DNA of 64,000 nt from Dyadobacter sp. CY345 (lineage in GTDB: Bacteria; Bacteroidota; Bacteroidia; Cytophagales; Spirosomataceae): positions 682,001 through 746,000 of the forward strand of contig NZ_JAKFFS010000003.1 in NCBI RefSeq assembly GCF_021502725.1, in the 5' to 3' direction. Shown here in pieces: positions 33,529-42,319 of this stretch (the stretch's first letter is position 1; each line of letters opens with the position of its first letter). Both the position numbers and the translations under genes were made by a program. The notes beneath the pieces are model-generated. The model saw only the letters and a program-made list of their open reading frames with translations. It was not told the DNA's origin and did no database searches.

Positions 33529-34002
33529 ATGCTGGTATCGGATAATTCATCGCAGAAAAAACATGAATCACGGTTGGAGTATATGCAATCATTCACCGGT
33601 CAATTGATGAAGGAAAGTTTGTCGCCTGTCGGGAGATGGCTAAATGGAAAATTACTCGACATTCAGGATGGGAATATGAGTGTCGAATTTATTGTTCGCG
33701 AGGATATGTCAAATCCGATGGGCGTGTTGCACGGCGGAATTGCTGCGACTATTCTTGATGATGTGGTTGGAACTATGGTTTATGCTCTTGGCCGTGAGTT
33801 TGCTTACACCTCTGTTAATTTGAACTGCGACTTTCTACACGCAGCAAGGACAGGTGAAACCATTATTGCTGAGGCAAAAGTGGTTCGGGCGGGCAAGAAT
33901 ATTATTCATGTTGAAGGTATGATTAAAAATCCGGCAGGACTGATTATCGCGAAATGCAGCAGTAATCTGATTCAAACAGGCTTTAAAATTCCGCCTCATT
34001 AA
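33529..34002 (+). CDS. PaaI-family hotdog thioesterase
   Basis: About 157 residues from the ATG at 33529; a TTG at 33514 would add five residues. The hotdog core is MGVLHGGIAATILDDVVGTMVYALG, with the HGG motif and the acidic residue of the central helix, followed by YTSVNLNCDFLHAARTGETIIAEAKVVRAGKNIIHVEG. Such enzymes hydrolyse acyl-CoA esters, often phenylacetyl-like. The substrate is not evident. Its end overlaps the convergent ABC transporter gene by 4 bp. Confidence 0.85.
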   Translation: MLVSDNSSQKKHESRLEYMQSFTGQLMKESLSPVGRWLNGKLLDIQDGNMSVEFIVREDMSNPMGVLHGGIAATILDDVVGTMVYALGREFAYTSVNLNCDFLHAARTGETIIAEAKVVRAGKNIIHVEGMIKNPAGLIIAKCSSNLIQTGFKIPPH

Positions 34003-35846
34003 AGATAACCCTGAGCCTGTAGCTGAAAAAGTTCTGCGTATTTTCCATCCAGATTTAGTAATTCTTCATGCGAACCATACTCAATTAATCTGCCTTTTTC
34101 CATGAAAAGAATTCGGTCCGCCATTCGCACCGTTGAAAACCGGTGTGAGATAAGCACAGCCATTTTTCCATTAATTAATTCGCTGAACCGTTGGAAAACT
34201 TTATGCTCCGCTCTGGCATCAAGCGCGGAAGTCGGTTCATCGAGAACGATAAGCTGAGCGTCGCGCATGTAGGCTCTGGCCAAGGCAATTTTCTGCCACT
34301 GACCACCTGAAAGTTCTGTCCCTTCTTTGAATCTCTTGCCCAAAACCTGCTCAAAACCATTAGGAAGCTGGTCAATAACCTCGTTGGCCATACTCATTCC
34401 GGACGCAATTTGGATAGCCTCCTTGTCATTAATATTATCAATGTCACCTACTGCAATATTATCAGAAACGGTCATTTCATAGCGGATATAATCCTGAAAA
34501 ATGATACCAATATTTGCTCTTAAATCAGCCAGTTTATAATCCAAGATATCGATTCCGTCAATTAATATTCTGCCTTCGGTTGGTTTATACAAACACGCCA
34601 AAAGCTTAACCAGCGTTGTCTTTCCAGCGCCGTTTTCACCAACAAGAGCAAGTTTTTCTCCTGCATTTAAGGTGAATGAAAGATTCCTTATCGCCCAAAA
34701 ATCACTTTCCGGATATTTGAAACTTACATTCTCAAAAACAATACCTCTTTGGATTGGTCGTGGGATAAGATGGCCATTTTCATTTGCCAGAATTGTCGGT
34801 TGTATTTCAAAAAAATCAAACAGATCTTTAAGATAAAGTGCATTTTCAGCGATACCGGAAAACCTGCTCATAATGCCTTGTAACATACCGTGCATCCTTT
34901 GAAAAGAACCGGAAAGAAATGTCATCGTACCGATTGTGATCAATCCCGCGAGCGTTTGTACCAATACAAAAACATAAGCTGCATAATAAGCAATGGTGCC
35001 AATTGCAGACAAAAGATATCCCCAGCCAGCGCGACTAATCGCAATTTTACGGTTTGCCAGATAATATTCTTCGGACAATTCTTTGAAACGTTTTGCCAGA
35101 TAATTTTCCAGACCAAAAACCTTGACCTCTTTGGCCGTTTCCGCACTTGATCCGAGATAGCGCAGATAATCCAATTCGCGCCTTTCCGGCGTCCAGCTTC
35201 TTGTCAGTGAATAAGTTCTTTCGTTAAAATGAGTTTCCCCTAAAAAAGAAGGAATAACGGCTATGATCAATATTAAAATGAGCCAGGGATTGAAAATGAC
35301 CAATCCGGCTCCGAGAGAAAGCAGCGTTAAAATATCCTGTATCTGTGCGAGTGTTTGAGTAAGCAAAACAGTTCGGCCGGCAGTCTGGCGTCTTGCACGT
35401 TCCAGTTTGTCATAAAAAACAGGATTTTCAAACTGATATAAATCCAGCTTTGCAGCATGATGTACCAGATCGACCGACGTTTTATTAGCGACCAGATCAC
35501 CCAAAAGGCTGTCAAAAAGATTTATACAACGATTTAAGAGGTCGGATACAATGGTTAATCCTAATTCAGCGGCAACCAACATCCAAAGATAGTCATGCGA
35601 ATCAGCGCGATGATCAATTAATCGGACGACTTGATCAATAATTTCTTTACCAATGTAAAGCATTATCAGCGGAAGGCCGGATTTTATAAGCCGGAAAATA
35701 ATATTTCCTAATGTGAGCAATTTATTGGTTTCCCAGACCAGACGGAAAAAACGAGGGAGGTTTTGTAAAGCAGAAAATCGCTTTTTAAATGATTCTGAGG
35801 GTTGTTTTGGATTTTTAAAGGACTTCGTTGCAGGAATTTTCTTCAA
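33999..35846 (-). CDS. ABC transporter, fused permease and ATPase (exporter type)
   Basis: A 615-residue half-transporter. A type I exporter membrane domain occupies about 45-350 with several long hydrophobic helices. The ATPase domain follows at about 375-605 with Walker A GENGAGKTT (about 402), Q-loop region GIIFQDYIRYEMTV, signature ELSGGQWQKIALARA, Walker B LIVLDEPTSALD and the H-loop LISHRFSTVR. It probably works as a homodimer. The substrate is unknown; the neighbours do not suggest one. Confidence 0.92.
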   Translation of the reverse strand: MKKIPATKSFKNPKQPSESFKKRFSALQNLPRFFRLVWETNKLLTLGNIIFRLIKSGLPLIMLYIGKEIIDQVVRLIDHRADSHDYLWMLVAAELGLTIVSDLLNRCINLFDSLLGDLVANKTSVDLVHHAAKLDLYQFENPVFYDKLERARRQTAGRTVLLTQTLAQIQDILTLLSLGAGLVIFNPWLILILIIAVIPSFLGETHFNERTYSLTRSWTPERRELDYLRYLGSSAETAKEVKVFGLENYLAKRFKELSEEYYLANRKIAISRAGWGYLLSAIGTIAYYAAYVFVLVQTLAGLITIGTMTFLSGSFQRMHGMLQGIMSRFSGIAENALYLKDLFDFFEIQPTILANENGHLIPRPIQRGIVFENVSFKYPESDFWAIRNLSFTLNAGEKLALVGENGAGKTTLVKLLACLYKPTEGRILIDGIDILDYKLADLRANIGIIFQDYIRYEMTVSDNIAVGDIDNINDKEAIQIASGMSMANEVIDQLPNGFEQVLGKRFKEGTELSGGQWQKIALARAYMRDAQLIVLDEPTSALDARAEHKVFQRFSELINGKMAVLISHRFSTVRMADRILFMEKGRLIEYGSHEELLNLDGKYAELFQLQAQGYL

Positions 35847-35979
35847 TAGTTAAAATGAGTATGGTGACTTTCTGTTAATCATTTTGTTATGAAAAAAGTT
35901 CTCTGTAAATCAATTGCTTTTGCCCGCTAATAAATCAGATCGATTTAATTTGATCCCCGGAGTTTACCGGCCTAAATAT

Positions 35980-35987
35980 TACCTTTG
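35980..35987 (+). promoter_or_regulatory. Possible -7 element directly before mazG
   Basis: TACCTTTG ends 4 bp before the ATG at 35992. Transcription would begin at or next to the start codon, giving a leaderless or nearly leaderless mRNA. No TTG at standard spacing was seen. Confidence 0.4.
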
Positions 35988-35991
35988 TAGA

Positions 35992-36822
35992 ATGGAAAAA
36001 AACTTCAATGACTTGTCAGAAAATCGCCAGCAGCAGCTTATGGCTTTTGATCGTTTGCTAACCATTATGGATGAACTTCGTGAACAGTGCCCCTGGGACC
36101 GGAAGCAGACGCTGGAAAGTTTACGACATCTTACAATAGAAGAAACTTATGAATTATCTGACGCAATTCTTGAAAATGACCTGCCGGAAATAAAAAAGGA
36201 ATTGGGAGATGTGCTTTTGCATATTGTTTTTTATGCCAAAATCGCGTCGGAGCATACTGAAATCGGGAAAAGTTTCGATATCGCTGATGTATTAACCGGA
36301 ATTTGTGAAAAACTGATTTCTCGACATCCTCATATCTACGGCGATGCAAAAGCGGATACGGAGGAGCAGGTAAAGCAGAATTGGGAAAAACTGAAATTGA
36401 AAGAAGGTAATAAATCTGTATTATCTGGCGTGCCTGGATCTTTGCCTGCGCTTGTGAAGGCTATGCGCATTCAGGAAAAGGCCCGCGGAGCTGGCTTCGA
36501 CTGGGATGAAAAACAGCAGGTATGGGCGAAGGTTGAAGAGGAATTACAGGAGTTTAAAGAAAACTTCAATATTGAAACGCAGGTTGTAATTGACCAGAAG
36601 GAAGCGGAAGGAGAGTTTGGCGATCTGCTTTTCTCACTGGTTAATTATTCGAGATTCGTTGATATTAATCCGGAAACGGCATTAGAAAGAACAAATAAAA
36701 AGTTTATCCGCCGGTTTCAATATATGGAAGAAGCATCGAAGTTGGATGGGAAGTCACTAACAGAAATGACGCTTTCAGAGATGGATGAATATTGGAACCA
36801 GGCAAAGGCTTTGAAGGTTTAA
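35992..36822 (+). CDS. mazG: Nucleoside triphosphate pyrophosphohydrolase MazG
   Basis: A 276-residue protein from the ATG at 35992. Open frame extends further up to a TTG, but the family starts at this point. Two MazG domains are present: the first with CPWDRKQTLESLRHLTIEETYELSDAI and EIKKELGDVLLHIVFYAKI, the second with AGFDWDEKQQVWAKVEEELQEFKE and EAEGEFGDLLFSLVNYSRF, each with the acidic Mg-binding helices. It hydrolyses NTPs to NMP and pyrophosphate, removing aberrant nucleotides. It is divergent from the ABC transporter. Confidence 0.94.
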   Translation: MEKNFNDLSENRQQQLMAFDRLLTIMDELREQCPWDRKQTLESLRHLTIEETYELSDAILENDLPEIKKELGDVLLHIVFYAKIASEHTEIGKSFDIADVLTGICEKLISRHPHIYGDAKADTEEQVKQNWEKLKLKEGNKSVLSGVPGSLPALVKAMRIQEKARGAGFDWDEKQQVWAKVEEELQEFKENFNIETQVVIDQKEAEGEFGDLLFSLVNYSRFVDINPETALERTNKKFIRRFQYMEEASKLDGKSLTEMTLSEMDEYWNQAKALKV

Positions 36823-36965
36823 ATGTGTTGTTTAAGGTAATTTTACGCGGTAGATTCAAATAATTATTCAAAGTTGGAATATGATTTGTGTCAATAATGA
36901 TTGTTTTTGATATTGTATAAAGTTTCAGTTCACTGAGAATTGCTTATCAACTAACACACGCTAAA

Positions 36966-37433
36966 ATGTACATTGAAGACCGAATTGCACAATTAGAAAT
37001 AGTATCCGTGGATCAGGGAAAGCAGATAGAAATGATTGCAGACGGGTTAGGCAAACTGACAATCGAGATGCATAAGGGTTTTGCTGAATCTAAAAAGCAA
37101 AATACTTTACTGCGTCATGATATATCACTTTTGCAAAAGGATATGTCTGGTTTACGAAAGGATATTTCTGGTTTACGAAAGGATATGTCCGGTTTACAAA
37201 AGGATATGTCCGGCCAAAAAAAGGATATTGAATCTTTAAAATCCGACGTAATTGGTTTGAAAGAAGACGTAAACAAATTAAAAATCGACGTTGCTGTTAT
37301 TCAACAGGATTTAAAAGATATCCGTCATGAAATGGACGAGCGCTTTAATTTGATAGATTTAAGATTTGATAAGATGGAAAGTAACTTTAATGGAAAATTT
37401 GACTTACTTGTCGAACTCATTAAAGCGAAATAA
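36966..37433 (+). CDS. Coiled-coil protein with heptad tandem repeats
   Basis: A 155-residue, highly charged protein without signal peptide or membrane helix. Residues about 45-125 form an almost continuous coiled coil. Four 7-residue repeats of the type QKDMSGL/RKDISGL at residues 58-85 are encoded by four 21-bp DNA repeats. The C-terminus continues in helical heptads (MDERFNLIDLRFDKMESNFNGKFDLLVELI). It resembles small DUF1640/coiled-coil proteins found scattered in bacteria; the function is unknown. It ends 9 bp before the thiN-like gene. Confidence 0.75.
   Translation: MYIEDRIAQLEIVSVDQGKQIEMIADGLGKLTIEMHKGFAESKKQNTLLRHDISLLQKDMSGLRKDISGLRKDMSGLQKDMSGQKKDIESLKSDVIGLKEDVNKLKIDVAVIQQDLKDIRHEMDERFNLIDLRFDKMESNFNGKFDLLVELIKAK
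37137..37220 (+). repeat. Four 21-bp in-frame tandem repeats
   Basis: Units at 37137, 37158, 37179 and 37200 follow AAGGATATGTCTGGTTTACG with few changes. They encode one coiled-coil heptad each, so gain or loss of a unit keeps both frame and heptad register. Confidence 0.85.
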
Positions 37434-37442
37434 GATTAATAA

Positions 37443-38105
37443 ATGTCTTCACATCATATTATCAGAGAAAAGCAGGAACCTGCACTTATTATCGCCAATG
37501 GTGAAGCATGTAGTGAAGAATTGCTTGGGCAATTATTAGAATGGAGTCCGCTGGTCTTGGTTTTAGATCATGCTATTTACCGGGTTCTGGATTTAGGAAT
37601 TAAAGTAGATGTTTGGCTGGGCGACTTTGATCATAATCATGACTTCGAGGAAATACGGTCCCGGCAGGATCCGATAAAAATTGTCCATACGCCGGACCAG
37701 GAAAAAACAGATCTTGAAAAGGCAATTGATTATTTAGTTGACGAGGGTTTTCCTGCTGCCAATATTGTCTGGGCAACTGGTCGGCGCGCTGATCATGCGA
37801 TTACGAATATCACCAATCTGGTTCGCTACAAAGAAATTATTCGTCTGGTTTTATTTGATGACTATTCCAAAATATTTCCCTTATCGGGAATTTTTGAAAA
37901 GTGGTATGTCGCCGGCACGCCAATTTCCCTAATTCCGGTAGGAGTGGTGGAAGGGATTAAGACAGAAGGTTTAAAATATAATCTGAATGACGAAACACTG
38001 ACGCTCGGTCATCGTACAGGAAATAGCAATGAGGCGGAAACTGATGGTATGGTTCGAATTTCCGCCCGAAATGGTGACTTGTTAATTATGGAGTGTTGGG
38101 ATTAG
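37443..38105 (+). CDS. thiN: Thiamine pyrophosphokinase
   Basis: A 220-residue enzyme transferring pyrophosphate from ATP to thiamine. The N-terminal catalytic domain shows ALIIANGEACSE, LVLDHAIYRVLDLGIKVDVWLGDFDH and HTPDQEKTDLEKAIDYL, the DxxKTD-type motif, then ATGRRADHAITNI. The C-terminal beta domain binds thiamine (GTPISLIPVG, EGLKYNLNDETLTLG, GNSNEAETDGMVRIS). Length is normal. It converges on the M1 peptidase gene with a 4-bp gap. Confidence 0.92.
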   Translation: MSSHHIIREKQEPALIIANGEACSEELLGQLLEWSPLVLVLDHAIYRVLDLGIKVDVWLGDFDHNHDFEEIRSRQDPIKIVHTPDQEKTDLEKAIDYLVDEGFPAANIVWATGRRADHAITNITNLVRYKEIIRLVLFDDYSKIFPLSGIFEKWYVAGTPISLIPVGVVEGIKTEGLKYNLNDETLTLGHRTGNSNEAETDGMVRISARNGDLLIMECWD

Positions 38106-38109
38106 ACCC

Positions 38110-39741
38110 CTATACACTTTTTGACTCAACATAAAAATTACGATCTACGGTCAGCGTTTTTTCTCCTTTTGTTTTTAAAGTTTTCCAATCCGTTGTCGGA
38201 TAAACGAATTGATTCTTTCCATCCGCTAATTTTATTTTTACAGGCATATCAAAACCGGCAATAACATTTACCCAACGATACTGTACGCTATTTCCTTTGA
38301 AAGAATATTCAAGAACGGGTATCTGGGTATCTCTTAAATACTGATCAAAGATCTTGCTGATATCACGACCCGTATTTTTATTGACATAATCTTCAATCTG
38401 CTTCGTTTCTACTGTTTGGTGGTAAAAAGTCTTATTTAGGCCACGTAAAATCTGACGCCACTTTTCGTCATCATTTACAACCTGGCGAATGGTATGCAGC
38501 ATATTTCCACCTTTGTAGTACATGTCCCTGGAACCTTCCTGATTGACATTGTATGTTCCAATAATTGGAATGTCATTTGCGATCAACGCTCTTGTGCCGA
38601 TTACATAATCAGCGCCTGCTTCTTTGCCAAAATAAAATTCAGTGTATAAATTCTCCGAATAATTAGTGAAACTTTCGTGAATCCACATGTCTGCGGCATC
38701 CTTATATGTGATATTGTTGGCAAACCATTCATGACCACTTTCATGAATAATGATAAAATCCCATTTTAATCCCCAACCTGTTTTTGATAAATCCCGGCCC
38801 AGATATCCCATTTTGTAGCCGTTACCGTAAGTAACGGAGCTTTGATGTTCCATTCCCAGATAAGGTACCTCAACCAATTTATATCCATCTTCGTAAAATG
38901 GATATGGGCCAAACCAATGCTCAAAAGCTTTCAGCATTTTATTAGCCTGATCAAACTGAACTTTTGCCTTTTCCAGATTTTCTGGATAAACGTAAAAACT
39001 TACCGGCAAATCTCCTTTTTCTCCTTTGTATATTTCGCTCCAACTCACATACGGTGCAACGTTCATGTTTACGCCATAATTATTAATTGGATTGACAACG
39101 GCCCAATTGAAAGTATGTGTGCCGTCATTATTTTCAACTACACTTCGCAATTTTCCGTTGGAAACATCCGTCATCGCTTTTGGAACTGTAATACTTACCA
39201 TCATACTGTCAGGTTCATCGTACATGTGATCCTTGCACGGCCACCAAACGCTGGAACCAAGTCCCTGACAAGATGTTGAAATAATAGTATTTCCCTTGCC
39301 ATCCGGAACCCATTGAACGCCTCCATCCCATGGCGGGCGTTTTGCCAATCTTGGTCGTCCGGAGTAAAAAACCTCAATTGATTCTGATTTTCCTTTTTCC
39401 TGTTTTTTCGAAAGGGTGATAAAAAAAGCATTTCCGTCTCTTTTGTAAGTCAGGGTTTGACCGTCCTGTATCACTTTCTCGATTTGAAGTGGTTCCTGCA
39501 AATCCACCTGGATGACTTGTTTAGGCTCTAAAACCTTATAATTAATAATCGTACTTCCTGAGATGGTGCTGTCTTTTGCATTCGGTGTCACACGCAAATG
39601 GTAATAAGTAAGATCCCACCAGACTCGCTCAGGTGTTATAGCCCCACGAAGTGTATCGGCATGGGTAAATGTGGTTTGCTTTTGGGCACTCGATAAAAAT
39701 GGAGTTAAAATGAGGCAAAATGACAAGATTTTTTTCAACAT
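38110..39741 (-). CDS. M1-family zinc metallopeptidase (aminopeptidase N-like)
   Basis: A 543-residue exported peptidase; signal sequence LSFCLILTPFLSSAQ. The zinc motif is HESGHEWFANN (about 332) with the third ligand glutamate in WIHESFTNYSE, the standard HExxH-x18-E spacing. GMEHQSSV (about 295) replaces the usual GAMEN exopeptidase motif. The C-terminal helical domain of long aminopeptidases N is missing, so this is a short M1 type. It probably trims peptides in the periplasm or at the surface. Confidence 0.92.
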   Translation of the reverse strand: MLKKILSFCLILTPFLSSAQKQTTFTHADTLRGAITPERVWWDLTYYHLRVTPNAKDSTISGSTIINYKVLEPKQVIQVDLQEPLQIEKVIQDGQTLTYKRDGNAFFITLSKKQEKGKSESIEVFYSGRPRLAKRPPWDGGVQWVPDGKGNTIISTSCQGLGSSVWWPCKDHMYDEPDSMMVSITVPKAMTDVSNGKLRSVVENNDGTHTFNWAVVNPINNYGVNMNVAPYVSWSEIYKGEKGDLPVSFYVYPENLEKAKVQFDQANKMLKAFEHWFGPYPFYEDGYKLVEVPYLGMEHQSSVTYGNGYKMGYLGRDLSKTGWGLKWDFIIIHESGHEWFANNITYKDAADMWIHESFTNYSENLYTEFYFGKEAGADYVIGTRALIANDIPIIGTYNVNQEGSRDMYYKGGNMLHTIRQVVNDDEKWRQILRGLNKTFYHQTVETKQIEDYVNKNTGRDISKIFDQYLRDTQIPVLEYSFKGNSVQYRWVNVIAGFDMPVKIKLADGKNQFVYPTTDWKTLKTKGEKTLTVDRNFYVESKSV

Positions 39742-39776
39742 TAAATAGGAGATTATAGTACAGAATTTGTGTTAGA

Positions 39777-40760
39777 TTACTCTTCAAGAACTTCCATCGC
39801 ATTTAATTCAGGGCCTCCTCCGCGGTTAGCAGACCCGGCGGCGATGTAGACTTTCCTATTGATGGACACAGCCTGCGTTCCATGCCGTCCTTGTTGCATT
39901 GAAGGAAATTTTTCCCATTTCTGGTTCTGTGTGTTGAATGCTTCAACTTCGTTATGAGCTTCCACATGGGCATCACTTTCACCACCCAGGATCAGAATTC
40001 TTTTGCCAAGTGCAACTGTTGTGTTTCCTGCGCGCTTGGTTGGAATATTGTTTGAAGCGTCAAGGGTAGACCATTTCCCGGTTTTGAAATCATAAACGTC
40101 AACTTCTGCAATCGTCGTATTTAAAACCTGATTGATCCTTGCAGTGGATAATCTGCCGCCGGCAACGTAAAGTTTATTGTCCACAACGGCAACTTGAATA
40201 TGATCACGGGGGCGGGGAGCTTCAGCCAATTGCTTCCAGGTATTCGTTGCAGGGTCATATTCGTCAAACCATGTTACCTGTCCGTCCCAATGCCCATCCT
40301 GAATCCCGCAAACAAGATAAATTTTATCATTGAGCGTGAATGCCCCTGCGGCTCCGCGTCTTCTGTTTTCCGGAATTTCCGGGCCTTTTCGCCACTCATT
40401 TTTTACCGGATCAAATATGTAGATATTAGGAATGGGTACTTCATGCGGATAACTTCCGGTAAAAGCGCCCAGTACGTAGATCTCATTTTTATAAGAAACA
40501 GCCTGAAAATGGCTCATTTCAAGCGGGGTTTTACTAAGCGTGATCCAGGTATCTTTTTTAGGATCATATTCGTCAACCGATTTAATGCCGCGGCCACCAA
40601 GTAAATAAAGTTTTCCGTTGGCATGGGACATCGCATTTTCATGTCTTTTGTCAGGGAGATTTTCTGGTTCGATTGCCCGCCAGACCTGACCATTAGCGGA
40701 AATGGCCATCATATGGATGACCAATAAGAATGCGCCGATTTTGTGGAAAATACTTTTCAT
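39777..40760 (-). CDS. Exported Kelch-repeat protein
   Basis: A 327-residue protein with a signal peptide (FLLVIHMMAISANGQ). Six Kelch-like blades are visible, each with a GG or GA pair and spaced Tyr/Trp: KLYLLGGRGIKSVDEYDP, EIYVLGAFTG, KIYLVCGIQDG, KLYVAGGRLS, RILILGGESDA and KVYIAAGSANR. They form one beta-propeller. Such proteins bind sugars or proteins; no catalytic residue is evident. It follows the glycoamylase genes after a hairpin and so is probably a separate unit. Confidence 0.88.
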   Translation of the reverse strand: MKSIFHKIGAFLLVIHMMAISANGQVWRAIEPENLPDKRHENAMSHANGKLYLLGGRGIKSVDEYDPKKDTWITLSKTPLEMSHFQAVSYKNEIYVLGAFTGSYPHEVPIPNIYIFDPVKNEWRKGPEIPENRRRGAAGAFTLNDKIYLVCGIQDGHWDGQVTWFDEYDPATNTWKQLAEAPRPRDHIQVAVVDNKLYVAGGRLSTARINQVLNTTIAEVDVYDFKTGKWSTLDASNNIPTKRAGNTTVALGKRILILGGESDAHVEAHNEVEAFNTQNQKWEKFPSMQQGRHGTQAVSINRKVYIAAGSANRGGGPELNAMEVLEE

Positions 40761-40780
40761 AAATTGTCCGGATATAAATA

Positions 40781-40808
40781 TTTCCAGACGTCAATCGACG
40801 CCTGGAAA
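40781..40808 (-). terminator. Hairpin after the glycoamylase operon
   Basis: TTTCCAG (40781-40787) pairs with CTGGAAA (40802-40808), then after one A-C mismatch CGTC pairs with GACG around a 4-nt loop. It lies 92 bp past the last glycoamylase-family gene and 21 bp before the Kelch start. It is a terminator or part of the Kelch leader; no long T-run follows. Confidence 0.5.
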
Positions 40809-40899
40809 ACTATTAACTACCATCAAGGTACAATTTATTTTATTATTTTTAAATATTCATCCTTGTATCCTATACTTACCAATTTTGGGAAATTACTGG

Positions 40900-42276
40900 T
40901 CAATTTTTGCTGATTGATTTTAATGCCGGGCTTTCAAAATTTAGCTTTTTCAAACCATTCTGAACATCAGGATTACTCATGAATAATTTCCATAACAACC
41001 CAGTCCGATAATTTTCGATCATCACGATAATTGGGCCCTGATCGATAGCCAAATGCGATTTTGCATACCAGTTTTGCGACTCATTAAAAGCGTCCGTAAA
41101 TCCGTATTCGCTCCAAATTTTATCTCCCAGATCGTCGTAGAAATGACGCATTGCTTTCATCGATTGTTCGGGCGTATAAGGGAAAGATGATAATGCTGCG
41201 GTAGGCGTAATGGTGCCAAAGTCGTTTGTTGGTGAAAAAGCATTGTAGCCATCAAAGGTATCGCTCGCCGTAAGACCCCAGCTGTTGTCACCATATCCTT
41301 TAAATTTCCCAGGGTTAGCCACACAATGTTTATAGTTGATCAGCGTATGGTTGACGTTTTGTTCCCAATAATTTGCATACTTATCTTTCAGATTACGTGG
41401 ATCAAGTCCGAGAAACGAATAATGAGCGAAGAACATAGGGCCGCCAAAATCGAAACCCAGTGGAAGTTTTACGCCATAAAATTCTTTTCCATTTTTGAAA
41501 TGATCACTTTGGGCCCAGCACTTGTCATAAACCTGTGCATTGATTGGATATCTTGGAGACGAAGCAGCCAGAATGTAGGTAATCAGCGTTTCGTTATAAC
41601 CTCGTAATTCGAAATTCATCGCCCAGCCATGATTCGGGCTCCAATGCCAAAACAGCTGATCAGGGTTTCCCCTGGTATACCAATCCCATTCTGCTTCATC
41701 CCAAATCCAGGTAATCCGGTTCCTCAAATCACGTTCGACATTGTTGTTTCCATTGAAATACTGTTTTGCACAAAGTAACCCTTGAAATAGAAATGATGAC
41801 TCGACAAGATCTCCTCCGTCATCTTTACGCCCGAAAGGAATAATTTTCCCGGTTCCTCCATTTAACCAGTGGGGGAATATTCCATGATAATGATCTGCTT
41901 TGGACAAAAATTTAACCATTTTCAATAAACGGTTTGAAACGGAATCTCTCGGAACCCAGCCGCGTTCGGCGGCGACAATCATAGCCATAATCCCAAATCC
42001 GGTACCTCCTGTTGTGACTACCTCATCGCCATAATCGAACGCAACATTGCTCCGTTCTCTGGCCATACCGCTTACCGGATGTCCAAATTCCCAGAAATAA
42101 CGAAAAGTCTGCTTTTGTACCAATTCAAGCAATGCTGTATCCGATAAATTTTTTGGCCGGTTGGCGGGATTAAATACAGCAGGGGAAGTGGTATTTTTTT
42201 TCTTTTGTGCAAGAATATCTGTTGTTGAAAACAGTACCAATGCAAAAATGCTGAATTGAAAAATTATATATTTCAT
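40900..42276 (-). CDS. Glycoamylase-family (PF10091) exported protein, copy 2
   Basis: A 458-residue protein with a signal peptide (FSIFALVLFSTTDILAQ). Family motifs are LLELVQKQTFRYFWEFGHPVSGMARER, DLVESSFLFQGLLCAKQYF, FWHWSPNHGWAMNFELRGYNETLI, FFAHYSFLGLDPR, NSWGLTASD and TAALSSFPYTPEQSMKAMRHFY, an (alpha/alpha)6 barrel. It is a close paralogue of the gene 43 bp upstream; most motifs match one for one. I associate this family with GH144 beta-1,2-glucanases, which would make the pair endo- or exo-acting on beta-1,2-glucan. It is last in the SusCD operon. Confidence 0.85.
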   Translation of the reverse strand: MKYIIFQFSIFALVLFSTTDILAQKKKNTTSPAVFNPANRPKNLSDTALLELVQKQTFRYFWEFGHPVSGMARERSNVAFDYGDEVVTTGGTGFGIMAMIVAAERGWVPRDSVSNRLLKMVKFLSKADHYHGIFPHWLNGGTGKIIPFGRKDDGGDLVESSFLFQGLLCAKQYFNGNNNVERDLRNRITWIWDEAEWDWYTRGNPDQLFWHWSPNHGWAMNFELRGYNETLITYILAASSPRYPINAQVYDKCWAQSDHFKNGKEFYGVKLPLGFDFGGPMFFAHYSFLGLDPRNLKDKYANYWEQNVNHTLINYKHCVANPGKFKGYGDNSWGLTASDTFDGYNAFSPTNDFGTITPTAALSSFPYTPEQSMKAMRHFYDDLGDKIWSEYGFTDAFNESQNWYAKSHLAIDQGPIIVMIENYRTGLLWKLFMSNPDVQNGLKKLNFESPALKSISKN

Positions 42277-42319
42277 GATATTAGAGATTGATTTTTTGTG
42301 TCGGAGTAATCGTCATTTA

